From Panaeolus papilionaceus (Eukaryota; Basidiomycota; Agaricomycetes; Agaricales): 64,000 nucleotides of DNA. The notes below the pieces were generated by a model. That model searched no databases and was not told the DNA's origin. It saw only the letters and a program-made list of their open reading frames with translations. Both the position numbers and the translations under genes were made by a program. The stretch lies in contig JADNRZ010000034.1 of assembly GCA_015501605.1 (NCBI GenBank), positions 271,536 to 335,535 on the forward strand, read 5' to 3'. Below are positions 1 to 14,533 of the stretch, piece by piece (within the stretch, counting starts at the first letter, position 1; the number at the start of each line of letters is the position of its first letter).

Positions 1-2912
1 GGTTGCGATGATTGGATTGGCTTAGAATATCCACCGTTTATCATACTCTATGTATCCGTATCGCTATCTTCACATGACAGCAGTCGATGCAACTACCTTG
101 ATACCAGATTCTGTTCTGAGCTGAAAGGATCATCACATACGGGGCATGCAATTTGAACGCAAGACACAGTTTTGGCCGTCGACGGAGCTTGTGAAGTGAT
201 TATATTCACGCTATTACCCCACACTTCTTCCTATCTACACAACTACCCCTCTCTTCAATACAATCCTGCCACCTTCTGATCGTGCGTAAAACGCCGCTGC
301 CTCGAATCGCCAGCGCCTGACCTCTCGCAGTGCGCCCACCAACGCGTCCTAAAATGGTCTACCGGACCCATACCTCTGTATTTCCCTAATCAAGCCATAA
401 AAGCACGACCGTCGAGCTTCGAAAGCTTCCGTCAGTTTGTCAGCGCTCCACTCTGGCAGTCAGGTCTTTGGGGGACTGAATTAACCACGATGGACCCATC
501 AAAGCATCAACATCAGAGCAGGACAGTACCCAGCTACAGGTACCCATACGCACCCATATCAGTAGGTTGTGTCAGATGGCCTGAAGCTTCTTTGCAATTC
601 AATTCACTTGCCCGGTTTTTACTTCATTCGAATAACGCCGGTTGTTGTAATTTGTGCCCTGATATGTATACAGCTGTGTATGTCAGTGATAGCTGTCAGT
701 CAGTCTATCTATCTATATCCCGGGAGCGATGGTATCGGTCTTCTAAGACCACGACTAAGCATCACGAGACCCCCCAGGCCTTGCGCTTCCGAATTCGACG
801 CTGTGGTCTATATAAGGAGTTGCGTGATCTCTGGCCGTTTACGACATGAACCACTGTAATAGTGATGATCAGAGTACGACAATGTACGACGGCAGACAGT
901 TGAAGCCGTGGAGGTAGAACGGGGTCACCTGTGCTTTGCCTACGAGAGGATTGGGTCTTCATATACACAACGCGTTTGCGATCATTCAGTTCAATTGGGT
1001 GATCAAACCCATGTTTCTGGGTAGGTGATTGAACAAGTGTCATTTATTTATGCAGTGAGGGAATTATGAAAGGCCTACACTTATACGTTACTTCTACTGC
1101 TCAAGTTGTTCAAGCGATTGTGAAAAACGTGCGTGGACACCCCGCGAAGATGAACCTGGGCCGTAGTCACTTTGATAACGCAGTTTAACCCCTATCTAGC
1201 TTTGAGCTCAACGCAGCTGAACGTTCGAACGTAAAATGTGTGTCTCTTAGAGTGGTTCACAAGAAATATTACGCTATTCAAAGTGTATATCGACCGCTGT
1301 TTTCGCAGCTTGACAACCTACAGGCAACCCATGACGCACCACGGGGGTATAAAGGCACAAAATAAGCTACTCGAGACCTGCAACTAGTCTGCTTCAAGAC
1401 CCTGGCCTCATGGTTAGCACACATCTACCCCGGATGCTTAATTTTCGAAGGTCCTGCTAGTAAAATGTATAGGACAACTGCCTCGTGTTGCCATCCCCGG
1501 ATGGGCAGTGAAGGAAATCAAGCGTTACTGACACGGCTTTCTCAACTGTTGACCTTAAACAGTGAAGAGAATCTCAGACAGACCACCAGAGCCTGCAGCT
1601 TTCATACTGTTAGGACACATACCAGCAAGTAGCAAAGCTGAAGTACGACAGGACAGGAAACGACGTTCAGATCCTTTTTAAGTCCATCAACCTACGAATC
1701 TCGTCATTTAAATCCGAAAGCTTATTGCTTGCTAAAGTGAACTTTGCTGTTGCTCGCTCATTTCAAGTTGCGTCCTTGAGAAGCCCATAGGCCTTTTCAT
1801 ATTTATCAATTTAATGACCCGCGCTTTTGGCCTTTATGGAAGTACATCGTCAAGTATAGCTTGATGATGTACCCCCAACCAACACGATCCTCGTTGTTAG
1901 CAGTGACGCAGCCTGCCCATGGGGCTCGATTAAGCTGCGCAAAGAAATCAAATAATGCACAGTGATCGAACTCCAAGCGCCTGCTTCAGCAGTAATGAAT
2001 AATGCGAAAATCCCAAACCCAAAGCCTTGCAGCCCTGCTATACAACTTATCTCTCCATTGACCGCGGTCATACTGTCATATCATGGCTCCCGTTGCTTCT
2101 TTCAGTGTTCTTCACCAACGCAGATCACCGGCTGACTATCCCCTTGACCAACATCACCCGCTACATTTGGAGCTCTTTAAGTCCCCTCTGTGTGCCCACT
2201 CCCGATGTGAACCCGCTGCAGCCCTAGCACTCCACTGGACGGAATGCAAACGCGTGTTTGAGGCACCGCAGGTCAGCCTTTCTGAGTGGCAAATCAATTG
2301 GATAGGAATGACTTCATGCTTACCAGCTTCTTGGAGTATCTCGAAGTTTCAACTTGAACGTATGTTCATCTATATCCCGGTTCTCAACTCCTTGATCCAG
2401 CCTGGTCTGTATCACACAAGTCGTCATTTCGAAGCTGAACAACTCAGGGTCAGCACACCTATGACATCCTATACGTCCGCTTTCCGCACATTAGTTAAAT
2501 GTACTGAAAAAAGTGTCTGCCATATTTTGACTGGCAATGCGTAGATTAGCCAAGTCGCGTTGATATCATGCACAGAGAATCTGTGCTCCTCAGACCTCAT
2601 GCTAGTGCTGGACCCTCAACTTCTTTCGTACGGCCTCGAGGTAATGCTGGCACCTCGGATTATTCTTGATGTCTGACGTTCACACTGGATGGCTCGGCAA
2701 ATACCTGGTACCAGTATTTAAGAAAGCGGCGAACTCATACTCACCCAGCACTTCATTGACCGAAACAATGGAATGTTCAGGGAACCCGTCCAAGACGATC
2801 TCCTATTTTGCTGTACACAATAGTTAAAAGGTAGCAAATAGGGAAAGTATGTGGAACATAAGTACATATAACTTCTCGCAGTGCGGCAGAGTTCATCATC
2901 AGCGGAGGAGGG

Positions 2913-2943
2913 CATCACACCTCCTATCCCGGGAGGTGTGATG
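2913..2943. repeat. 12-bp perfect inverted repeat (hairpin)
   Basis: The arm CATCACACCTCC (2913-2924) is followed by a 7-nt loop TATCCCG and its exact reverse complement GGAGGTGTGATG (2932-2943). A perfect 12-bp stem is unlikely by chance in a short stretch. It could be a transcription-factor dyad site, a remnant of a small transposon's ends, or an RNA hairpin. No gene is identified on either side. Confidence 0.7.
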
Positions 2944-5900
2944 TATAATGGATGACAAACTTGGAATGAACTTTGGTTGGGCACTCATGCACTTATATAA
3001 AGGTCATTCGGTTCGCGGGTATTCATAGAACGCACTGCGATTCCACGCTCTGATGAGCTGCCTTCCCATCCAACAAGGAAGCCTTGAATATGGGCAGAAG
3101 CAATTACTTGAATGAAGCACCAGACGTATGGATGGCAATGATGATTACTGAATTTAGGCAGCTTGTCATTGTCAAGATTTGAAATTGGATTTCTATGTCG
3201 AATTCTGTTGTGATGTCCTATCTGAAAGAATTGCTCTGGTCATTTACTTGAGATCTCTCCATGCACACGCTTATTGGACAGCGCATCCCGTCGAACTTCG
3301 CGAACTCTGATCGACGAGAACGCATTGGAGGAGCAGCAGCGCCAAAACGAGCTCTACTTGAAAAAATAATTCAACCCCTCAAATGTTCATCTGGTCATTT
3401 TGCCCGAGTTAGAGCGCAAAGCCCTTCTGTAAAACGCGAGAACGTCAGACCAACCACTGCAGACCATTTTGGGGTCCCATTTCGTCGATTAGAAATGCTG
3501 TACTTACTAACTGCAATAATAGCTGTTGTTACTGTTCTGACACTCTGGTCTGAGGGTTTCCGTTCTTCTCCTCCTTAGATTCTCTCAGACAGGGGAAAGC
3601 GTCAAGGACACTTCGCCTCGTGGCCAATCGACGGTTGCCTTCTAGGCATGTTCGTTGTTCAACCATTGTTCTCATTGCTCAGCAACGCCGTGGCGTATGG
3701 TAATGATCACAATGTCAAGCCTTATTAAACGGTTTGGCTCTGAACGTGGGGTAATCACGCAGTGGTTGATGTATTCGAACGTGTTCCTGTAGTTGGCCAT
3801 GTTAGTCAGGGACGAGGTTGTCTGAGCAAGTCTGGCTACGCCCATTCTGACCGAAATGAAACCATATTACAATGAATGAAATCACCGTGATACACAACAT
3901 TCGCTGAATCGCGTCAAAAGAATCACGAAGGAAATACGATATCTGTTTTAAATAACTGGGGCTGGTGGAAAGCTTTTTGTAGAAGGCAGGGCGGGGACAG
4001 CACTTGAAAGTGATGCTCAGCCTCGCGAGTTGGAATGAATAAGACGGATATTCATAAACGAGTGATCATATTCTGCCCTTCCGCCAATTAGTCGGGAGTG
4101 GCCATGCTGCCCGTCGATGTATTGGAGCGAAGTCATTGGAGTAGTGTACCGCTCAACAAACCATGGATCGATCGAAGTAATGCATACATTTATGTCAGGA
4201 TCAAACGAAATTCAAAGAATACAAGAAGCAGCAGTGCGCGGAAGCGGGTAATGCTCGGTGTCGTAAACAACAAGCGTGCGTTGACCTGTATACAAAGGAT
4301 TGAAGCAGCTTAAGTTGGGGATGCGACGTGGAGTTCCAACGTCCTACCAAGACGGTCTGATGGCGTTGGCTGGTCAGATACAAAGGAACAAGTAAGGCTT
4401 GAACATCATCGAACCAACCTTGAAATAGATCAGATCTTTGCGCAGATCACTCGTTGAAGTTAGTGCCTCTCTTATCTACACTTGAGCATGTGTTGATAAG
4501 AATAAAGGTATCTAATCAAACACCGTATAAGGAAGTTGAACCGATGAATTGATGAATCGAACTGCTATTCCTAGATGAACCACCTTCAACGTACAGACAC
4601 AATTCTGATATTCCAATATTGAAATACTTCCTAAAGAAAAGGGCTAGTCTCAGGGATCAAAGTACAAGGACCAGCCTGACTTTCTCCGAGTCAAAGAACT
4701 GAAGAGGTCTGTTCACAAGTCTACTCAAACTCGCACGCTCGTACGCGTCTTGACATACGCCACAGAGGTTGGCAGCACTTGAGCATATAATATAGGCACA
4801 TTGAATATACTTCCTCAAAATCTAGAAGCAAAATGAGGAAGTGCAACGCCTCTCGCTGCTCTGCATTTGTAAAATACGGACCCTGTATATTTGTATAAAG
4901 TGGTTGTACTAATATTGCAAAATGAGATTTTTGACTTCATTTTGCATGGTCGGAATTCAATTTGAAGGACGAAAAAGGGGGCCCATCTGGACTTACAAGC
5001 CTGTCTCGTGACAGACAAGGGACTGTTCTTCGACTCATCCGGACAATCAACCTGATTGGTTGCGAGTGGTGATACGCCTGACACATCCATCACTGCGAGC
5101 GATCAAGTTGAGAGGTAAGATGCGCGTCGGCTTCGACGGTGCGATAGCACGCAATTTTATCTACACGAGGCTTTTAGAGGGTTACATTTTTTCTTGGAGA
5201 ATTTTTTGTACCTTGTACTTCAAGACCAGAGTGTAAATACCTTTATTTTGTAACTCTTGCCCTTCCCACTTCATGTTACAGTCAAATTTGACTCCCAATA
5301 TCAGGTGAGAATATCCCATAGTTCGAGACTCTCGCTGACTGAATGAAGAGCCCGATTCTGCCTGGTTTCACGGACAGGCTGTGCAATATACTCCACGGCT
5401 ATCTATTTCGGTCATAAGCCACTTGCAATCACAGATTCAGCGACTAATGAACGTGGGAATATACTAATTTAGGGGCTTTCCATCAGTCAGAGTGCGTGCT
5501 CGTCGCAAACTTGCGGATGTTGAACTGGCATCATTCCCATTCCAAGTCATCTGAGGGAGAGACCGCGCGATAAAGTGGCTACCGATAGACCGTTCATTCA
5601 TCTCTCAGGGCGGTTAGCGTTCCCTCTGTTTCGCGGAAGAAGCTCTGATCAAACCCTTTCTTTGCGTTGCTGAGGAAGAGAGTGGAAGCATTTCGACATG
5701 AATATTCAACCGTCGACGCCACTGAGAATTTCGAGTGATCAGTAGACGTAGTTGAATCCGTTTCGAAGTGGTTTAAAGCACCCTGCAAGGTAAAACTTAT
5801 TCTTATTCCCACCGGGGTTTACCCGCTCCTGCAGGGCGTCTGTTCTACGCCAAACGTGGGTACAGGATCTATAAACACATACGAAAAGGCTCTGAATTCT

Positions 5901-7364
5901 ATTGTGCAAGGGCTCCAGGCCCGTTGATTAAGCGCACAAAATATCAGCTGATCCATTTCCTCACACAATTTTCTCAGAAACCAGACAACTCATTTTACAT
6001 TCCTGTTAAACTTCAATATCATTCCGGTTTGCTTTCATCTCTACCGTCGCCACAGGTAACTCGAACATCCTCTGTACCAGCCTCTAAGGGCTACATATCA
6101 AGTTAGCCCTGCAACTTACCGACGCTTTTATTTTCCACAAGGGTCTCGTGTAGTAGAAACCGTGTCCGTAAACGTTTTCCACGTTCATAGAACACAACTA
6201 TGCAAGGGCCCACAACACGTAGCTTCCATGGTTTCTCCGGCCAGCTGTAGATAGCGGAGACCAAACAGCATCGGTGAGCGTCTCTCGGGGAATGAGGCGT
6301 TTGTTCCGATGTATATAGAAAGATTTCTACACTGCTCCACAGAGAAGAACTTCGAAGACTAGTTCACGGGCGTTGACCTTCACCGAATGTATGGCTCCCC
6401 TGTCGCTTCCTGTCGGATGATTCCAACGACCAATTGAAATGTGCAATGGCGAACTGATCCAGCATATGTCAAGTTCATGCATCAAATGCTGCTTCGAATA
6501 CCAAAGCAATGCAACACATTTACATTTCAGTAATCATACTAATTAAATGGTTGTCCCCATAGCCTATTGCAGGAAGTTATCAAACCTATTCAAAAGATGC
6601 AAGCCTTTTGAGGCGTGGATCATATTATACGAGAAAACGGGGTGAGTTCACCCTATATGGAATCCCACCAGTGGTTCTATGTCAGATCGAATTGACTTCA
6701 CGCACTGCCCAATGAATAAGCAATCAAGTACGCGCGTTGTAGACAGCACACAAGAGGTTATCATGTGCAAGCTAGATCCGGCGTTGCAAGATAAGGAGGT
6801 GAAGCTGACTTGTTTTGAATTCCTACGCGACGCCGGTTTGAACTATCAAGTTGATAAAATGAGAGTTACGTGGTGCCTTTAACTGAAGCTACGTTCCTTT
6901 GACTTAAATTGGAGACCATTTCTGAAAAAACGTTGCTGATGCCGACAAGCCGTTGTATTATTGGTGGAATGACCCATATAGCGTCGATGAATGCACACGA
7001 AATTTCTATCTATATATAATTCGAAGCTCGCAATGTTGACAAGGATATGGCAACTTGATGAGCTGTTTTAAGCAGCACATAGAACCAAAGGAGTGAAAGA
7101 GAGCAGTGTCATGGGAAAAGCCTTCAGTGCAGTCCTTGGTTTCGGGTGATGGGAACTGTAAACCATATTAACCGCCATGCCAGTTCACTATGACTGAACT
7201 ATCACAATATGTCTAAGAAAGAGGTGAAACCATAACTGCGACCCAGGTATCAGTGACGGAGTAATAAGATAAGAAGAACCCATTCTAGCGCATGTGCGAC
7301 GCTTCCCTCTTGGAACGCGTGTCAGAAAACGGCGTTTTCAGAGGTCTGTGTTGATTGGGTACTG

Positions 7365-7778
7365 TCAGCTCACGCCAGCTATGAACGGTTCGGGGTTCAT
7401 AAGAAAAGCCAACGAGACCGGGGTTTTGTAGACCAGAGCTGACAAATAAGTCCACGAGTCCCATGAATCAAATCGCGTGAGGATTACGACATTGCCTACT
7501 TTTGTCGACATCTCGACTCTCGAGGTGTTTCGTAGAAGCAAGATAATGATTCCGTCGTCAGTAACAAAACATTGAAGCGTTCGTCCGCGGTGAATGATGT
7601 CGTCGAAGGAAGTCGGCCTGATGCGATACCCGGAGAGCGAAGCGCAGACGAGATACGAACAAATGGATAAATGCGAATTTCGATCGTCCCCTAGAAGCAC
7701 GCCAAATGTAGGATAACACGGTCCGCTAGACAAGAAATACAAGAGACTTCGGGTAGCAGGATCAACACTAGAAATCAA
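7365..7778 (-). CDS. Possible uncharacterised ORF (137 codons)
   Basis: This is an uninterrupted minus-strand frame of 137 codons with a balanced amino-acid composition and no recognisable domain. It is the least implausible coding stretch in the left part of the window. No neighbouring exon was found that extends it convincingly. It may be chance or a fragment of a decayed gene. Confidence 0.15.
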   Translation of the reverse strand: MISSVDPATRSLLYFLSSGPCYPTFGVLLGDDRNSHLSICSYLVCASLSGYRIRPTSFDDIIHRGRTLQCFVTDDGIIILLLRNTSRVEMSTKVGNVVILTRFDSWDSWTYLSALVYKTPVSLAFLMNPEPFIAGVS

Positions 7779-10700
7779 AACCTGGTCCTATAGCTTGGCT
7801 CTCCCTTGTCTCGTCTTATAAGGAGGCTACGATAGAAATATCGCACCTACAAGATACGCGAGACAAAAGCGAAAAAGCATTTCTTCTGTTCCCATAGTCT
7901 AGGCTTTTGACGTCTGGAATATGCTGATTCGAAACCGACCACTCGTACTTGTCCACAAAAGTTCATCTGGGTTCATCGATAGCGATTAGATCTCGAAAAA
8001 GGAAAGTGATGTCGCAGGGTTTGATGGCAGGGTCCAGTGTCGGCAGCCAACCAGTCCGCGACAGGACAGTCGATGATAAACCAGTTCGAGATTCGCACAC
8101 CTGTCGGGGGAAAGTGACATCACAGGAACGGGAAATACGGGTTTACAGGTCTTTAGCTCGCATTAGCCAATGGTGTGCCCTAGCGACCTGCAATACACTG
8201 AGAAGAAGGAAAGGCGTGAATCCAGCAATGATTGAACAGAGAGGATTGGAGAGGCAGTGAGCGTTGACAGTCATGAGTATAGTGCAAAGGAGATAGCGCC
8301 AGGATATGGGTTAAACATCTTGCTGAGGGATCAGAGATCTTGGAATTCAACGATCGGGTTAAGGAGGTCTTATGTCCGTATTCTCTAGACGACGCCTGCA
8401 GGCAGTTAATTGCCCACCTGAGCTGATGAGACAACCAGATGACCAGAGTGTGAGAAGCATATATGTCAGGAGCAGTGAATTGAGCGGGCCGTGAGTTGAG
8501 TGAGTGGGTCCTCTACAAGAAATTTGTCTTAACCCTTGCCCACCAAAATCCAACCGAAAGCCCCTCAAGCGCGATCAAACGCAACAGACGCAATCCAGCG
8601 TATGCCCACCCTTCCCTCGCCGTTCGATCTTCGTCTTGAGCTCCATGCCGTCGTTCCTCTAGCGACTACAATAGGGGATGTTGCCCGTTAATGCCGTGCT
8701 GCGCTGCTGGCACGATCTGACGACATGCGCCCAAGGCAACAAGAAAAAAAACCATTGTGCCGTCCTCGTGTCTATGTTGTCATTATCCGTTTCTGACTCG
8801 CGCCCCTGAAGTTATCCTGCATCACAACTGTAGTTGAGCAGTCGTCATTCAACAAAAGGTGAAGAGAGACGCATCCACTGCACCGGTAAACAGGTTCCCT
8901 CAACAGAATTGAGGCATAACGCATCCATCATTTTTAATCTCCTTCCCTCCTGACCACCAATTCTCGTCTATCAACGCCTAATCGACGAAGAATCTCGCGG
9001 TGCAAAAAATATACAAACCAAAATGCGCCAAAAAGGCATCCGACTTCCCTTCCGTGGCATCACGACCCATTCTACAGCTTCTTCACCCATAACCTGTTGT
9101 CGGAATCGGATTCGGAGGCAAAGACGGTGAAATCTCACCCGAGACCAGCTGTGATCTGCTCATAACCGTGACGCATTTCAAAGGAAATTTAGCTTTTAGG
9201 GTTTGGGTGTATAAGGCAATGGGTTAGGGCAACAGGCGGAGAGGACGCAAAACCTCCAGTCGGTTTTTGCCTTGAGAAGCAAGATCGTGAAGCAGCAACG
9301 TGTATCCAACATGGCCAGTTGAGAGAGGAAGTCTGTTAACATCGAGTGATTCCAACCCGGCCCCATACTTTGAACAGTTTTCACCGCAGAAACTTCTCAG
9401 AGGCAGCACACTCTGCGTAGTGGAGGCGAGGCACGTTGTGTGGTGACAGAAGGAAGAGAAGGGGGACTTGATAGTCAACAAGCTGCATTTTGAGGTGGGA
9501 TAACCCCACCTAGTCGGAGAAACGCGCTATCGCGTGCGATCTGCTATCATATCGATGGATGACTCGAGGGTGACCTAAAATTGACAGGGCGGGATACACA
9601 TTATTAACATCCCGTTCCGTTCATAGAAAGATTAACTATGGGAAATTAGATTATCGTAGTCAATCATAGAGGCGGGTATGTGAACTAAGCGACCGTAAAT
9701 TGACATACCGATCTGAGAATCCTTGACAGCGTCAAGATGTGGGGTTTTGATGAATTTCCTCGGAGAGATCTCCTTCATCGAGGACGGAGATCAATGCTAT
9801 TAACGAGTACGCGAGGCTAGAGCATTCCTCGTTCGATGTAAACGTCCCGAAACGAACAAACTCGGCGAGAAGATGTCGTGAGCACCCGTGCCCGTTGGTC
9901 ATTCCGCGATGCTATGCCTGGACCAGTCAATTGTCAGATGAAGTACGCAATTTCTTTATGGCTACAGCTCACTGGTTATTTAAATGACATGTACATGGCA
10001 TGCCATCCGAATCTTTGGTTTTGCATGCGATCAACGCTGTCTAGCATACCTCTTGAGTTGCCAGCGCCCCTGGGTCCTTTTGCAACGACAAACATCGTAG
10101 GTTCACATAGCAAGTTTTAATAGCAGCTTCGAGGCCATAGCTTTCTGAAAATAAAGTATTCCATGGCCATTGAAAGATAAATTGCAAGGCGACATGGTGG
10201 TCAACTAGAAAGTCAAGGTGGGCCAACGACGTTGACGGCTTCGCGTTTGAGTGTGATGCGCAATGTTCGCACGACAAAGACACGTGACCGGAGATCGGTT
10301 CAGGATGCTGAGGTCCTGAGGACATCGCGATCAGAACCTGGGCACCTTCACAGACCAAGATGTTATCTATGAATCTCTGCGTTACACTAGCTTACATTTT
10401 CGTCTTGTTATGGGATGTGTTATCCTAAACTGCTAGTCGTATCAATCCGATTTACATCGTGCGATCGAACATTATGACCTCCTTCAGTAAATCGCCAGTT
10501 GATTCATGTGTTAACAACGCCAAAAACTCGCTTTTTAACCAAGGAAGACCCAGATCTAGACGCAATTTAATAAATACATGCGTATGCTTTCAAATTCGCG
10601 CTCCCTTTTGAAATGTATTATGCCAGGCTAATCTTCACACAGAGGCGAAAGTTCAAGACTAGCGATTTTGCTCTCTTAATCTCCGTCATTCGCTTCATAC

Positions 10701-12645
10701 AGTCGGGTAACTTCAATTGTCAAGTTTAGCTGAGAAATTGCCATCTCTTATCGATGCTTGCATTTGAAAGTGTTCTCCGAAGATTCCGGGTCGGCCCGCC
10801 TGCGAAAGCTATGTGAAATGAATGGTTCAAGGTTCGTCAAGACCTTGCCTTGAGAAAAACGCGCTCCATAAACATCAAGCTTCTATGTGGAAACCACACG
10901 GCCTGAAGGATGAAATTTATCAATGATGACTCCCGCTCCAAGTACAAAGAACGGAGTTGCTACTTACGATTGGCGGCGAATGCCTGAAAGGTCAGTCCCT
11001 GCAGGCTTTTACGTCTCATTGTCGCTCTATTCTCATGCTCTGAGCGCCGCAGATGTTCACATCTATCAACTTGAAGCGATAAGCCAACGAGTTCTCCGCC
11101 TTGTCTTTGTTTCATTTCAAGATGTTGTTCATCTTCATCAAGCTGATTATGGATAAGGGTATACCGCGAAACGTCTGTTCGAGACAGGAAATATATGTAC
11201 TCATACTCGGCCGAACTTCGTGAGGAATCAAGACTTAGACCCTGCGTTTTTGAGACATGTTTGATGTCCAAGGAAAACGTTCCCCTGTAGGCTCGGTTTG
11301 TTACTCCAGATTCCGTTGTGAACTTGTCTAATCCAGCTTATAAGTTGTGTACTAACGAGATATTTACATACATATGATCTAGGCTTTATTACCCACAAAG
11401 ATATCAAGCTGTCTCCTCAAACAGGTACTAATTCCACATGGGGTTGACTTCGATTGACATAACTGCTTCAGCATTGAAAGCGCATGGGTTGGGGCATTGA
11501 TAACGTCTGGTTATGAGGTCTGTGTAAAAAGTGCAATGATTTATGAGCCCCGAAACGCTTTGGAGTGGTGCTGAAAGGTGTAGGCACCCCGTCACTGGAA
11601 GCTTACGATGGGACTGAAGCCGTAGGAAGTTGATTCAGATAGCAGGCACTTCAAAGCTTGATGCTGCAAATTCGAAAGAGTTCTGGACCTTGCTTATCCG
11701 CATTGTACAGCTTTCAATACTCCACTCAGCCTTGAAAGGACAACTCATCCACAACCCAGCACAATTGAACCCCTAATCTTTGTCTCGCACAACCGGTCTG
11801 ACTGCACCCGCCGCCGCCGGATAAGTATGAGGGAGCTGGCAAATCCTAATCCCGAAGATATACCCCCGTTCAGCCTACCACAGTCGACCACCTCCTATCC
11901 CCATTCCAGATTTCGTCATCCCCGGAACAACCATCAAGCGCCCAACGGGTTGATATCGAATGTCGTCGAAAACTATCGAAGACTATGGGGTGGTCTGGAT
12001 ACATAGTCCAATGCTAAGATGTAATAAGTCGGATGAATGCCCTCAATTATTGCGGGTGGGTTTTTAAATTCTCTTTTTGTGGTGTCTTTAGGGCGATTGA
12101 AACTAGCAAATGGATACCAGGTTTACCTCTTGTGCGAACTTGCAAATAATCAGGGCTCCATGGAGATCGCGGGTTATATCGGTATGCCACTATTGCGATT
12201 TACATTGTTTTGGTACTTATATGTGCACGTGCACTTCGGATGTAGGCATATTCGACAAGCGGGTGGGTATTGGTTAAAATAACCTTTGTGCTATGGCGGT
12301 TGGTTGGGTAAAACCTTCTATAGCTTTCTTTCGACTTTCATAAGCCAAATGCCACGCAATAAACACTGTTGCACATATTTCGAACTAACGCTCTTCCGCT
12401 TCAAACTCAGGCTTCCATTCGTCGCATGCCTCGTGATATTCTTTTTATAACAACGAAACAGCATCCCGACCACTCCAATAATCAATCAACGACATAAACA
12501 TCGATCACATACATGTGACGATTAGAGTCATCTCTGTTCGTATTCCGAAGCAATGGATCCTTGAACGAGCGACAAGTATAACATGTGAGAAACGACCGGA
12601 AGGAGCGCGACTTCAAGTTCGAAGGTTGACGGGGGATCACTATGC

Positions 12646-13622
12646 ATGGCGGCCTCGCTAGCTATTTCTGTAGATCAACATCCTAACCTCCAGGGCGGCG
12701 TAAACCCTAGAGTGACGAGGAGAGGCGTGCCTTTCTTGATGTCTCCTCCAAAATTCCTTAGAGCCGCTGGAAGCTCCTTGGAACTTCCGGGCGTTCTCTA
12801 TGCGAGGGACCCTTTCAATTCGTATGAATGGTCATATCAGGTGAAGGTGCAGGAAGAAAGTCGGTATTTTTCGTCGACGGATACCCAGAAGTATGCTGCA
12901 GACCTCCTTAGTTCAATTTCAGATCTGTTGCCTTTGAGCTAGAACCCAGCCTTGAAGGGCAAGAAGGTGTGATTATTGATTACTCTGGGTACGGGTTTAT
13001 ACGCGGGGAGCCACGATGTATACTTTCAGGGAATGGTCCCGTGTCCTAGAGAGATGCTGATAGAGCTGGTCATCACCATCGTGATTCATGTCATGGGGAC
13101 TCCAATGGGTATTGAGCTGAATGTAGACAGAGCGGCGTCGAAGCATTCCGGTGCCAACGATGCAAGTTGAACTCCTGCTCGTCTTCTTGATGTTATCAGA
13201 CAGTGGGCCACTACTCAGCTGCCGTGCCAATATTGGAGAAACTTCCCCAACTTTTAGAAAACGATGACGATAACGGTGGTGGCCAAAGCTTGCCAAAGAT
13301 GCCAACCTTCTTTGACCCCTGGCGCGTACTCACGCCCAGAGTGATGTCCATTGAGTCAGAGATGTGCCTGACGTTCTCGGATCCAAATTCCTTATCCAAG
13401 GATCACTTGCCAAGGCGCAACGTAATCGACATTGACGGCGGCCTGTATTGCAACGCGCAGTGCGGTGAATATGAGGTATCGCGCGTACAAGGTTTGGGCG
13501 TGAAGCTAGAAAGACGTACAAGAGCGAAAAAGGGTTGCACGTCCATGATACTCGGGAAGTTATTTGGACCATTCATGCTCGGGCCCGTCCGTCAACAAGT
13601 GACAAGCAAAGACGTCAACTGA
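12646..13622 (+). other. Cluster of uncharacterised plus-strand frames
   Basis: Three consecutive plus-strand frames lie here: 12646-12942 (98 codons), 12976-13170 (64 codons) and 13203-13622 (139 codons). Their density is higher than in the preceding 12 kb, and they could be exons or a broken gene. I recognise no motif in their translations, and no splice pair joins them convincingly. Competing minus-strand frames exist at 12997-13305 and 13330-13572. Confidence 0.2.
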
Positions 13623-14433
13623 CATGACCTCTGCAATGCGCAGCGACGATTGAATTGAGTGATGAACACGAGTGGCTTCTAGCAGGACACGCATTGTCAC
13701 AGGTTGCGGGCTTGGCTGGATGAGCGTCTTGGGTGCATTCTGCTGAGTTCGTGGTCCTTTAAGCTTGCTTGGAAAGGTCTAGAGAGATATGATTTTGACA
13801 CAGTTTCGAGAAAGTTGAGTCACCGATGTCGACCATGGCAGGGGCGAGTGGATTTTGTAAGGTTTCTCTATCTCTGAAGTCGATAGACGTCGTCTCCGTA
13901 TCGCTTGCGCATTCCGCTCGGCTGTCTGGGCAAATTGTAACAATATAATACCATCAATTCAATTCAATGATGACACCCGAAACACTGAGCATTTTGACTG
14001 TTCAGTAGGTCGATCGGTTTCGAAATGTTGGAGACTATGAAGAGGGAAGAAATCAAGACGCCGAAAGAAAGGAGTGTTTAGGTGGTTTGCGTGGAATGGA
14101 GTGACGGTTTGAGAAGAGCAGTGGCCATTTCGATTGGGAAAATTCCTGAGCAATTTCAAGTTGATCATGACGCCAAGGCGTGTGCGCATTGGTCCCCACA
14201 TCTATCATCAGGGGTCCTAGCAAGGGGTGGGTCATGCGCCGAAATCTATCAAAGGGCGACTTTGAGAAATATATAAAAAATAGAGGAAAATGTCAGCGAA
14301 AATTGAGTTTAATATGTCTTTACATTCGAACTTTTATTGCATTACTATCTGGATAAAACAGGAGTGAAAATGGGACATGTCAGTGGACTGCAGACAGGTG
14401 AGGCAGTGGACACGGATGGGAAGTGACATCTGT
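13623..14433. other. Intergenic upstream of acyl-CoA synthetase
   Basis: No gene is supported here. The stretch becomes AT-richer towards 14280-14350 and then leads into the upstream region of the acyl-CoA synthetase gene. Confidence 0.5.
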
Positions 14434-14439
14434 CACGTG
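14434..14439. promoter_or_regulatory. CACGTG E-box upstream of acyl-CoA synthetase
   Basis: A palindromic CACGTG core lies about 95 nt before the chosen start codon. It sits in a stretch with several GTGAC/GTCAC repeats. In fungi such sites bind bHLH factors. A pyrimidine-rich leader runs from here to the ATG. Function in this gene is inferred only. Confidence 0.35.
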
Positions 14440-14533
14440 CCAAGTGAATGTCCGTGACGGAGGGATAAGGAAAACAGGAAGCGTGACAACGAGTCGTTCC
14501 TCCCTAACTCTCCTCTCTACGTCCACCCATACC

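Larger units (their letters stand above)
1..12645. other. Gene-poor region, no supported gene
   Basis: I see no reading frame here that carries a recognisable domain or can be joined across plausible splice sites into a longer protein. The longest frames are isolated and mostly compete with equally long frames on the other strand: 2083-2544 on plus (153 codons) and 7365-7778 on minus (137 codons). The composition is mixed, without long low-complexity tracts. The region could be decayed genes or transposons, or could hold genes of many short exons that I cannot recognise. A hairpin at 2913-2943 is listed separately. Confidence 0.5.

Noticed and set aside
2083..2544. 153-codon plus frame as a gene
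   Set aside because: Competes with another plus frame over the same bases, shows no domain and has no supporting neighbouring exon.
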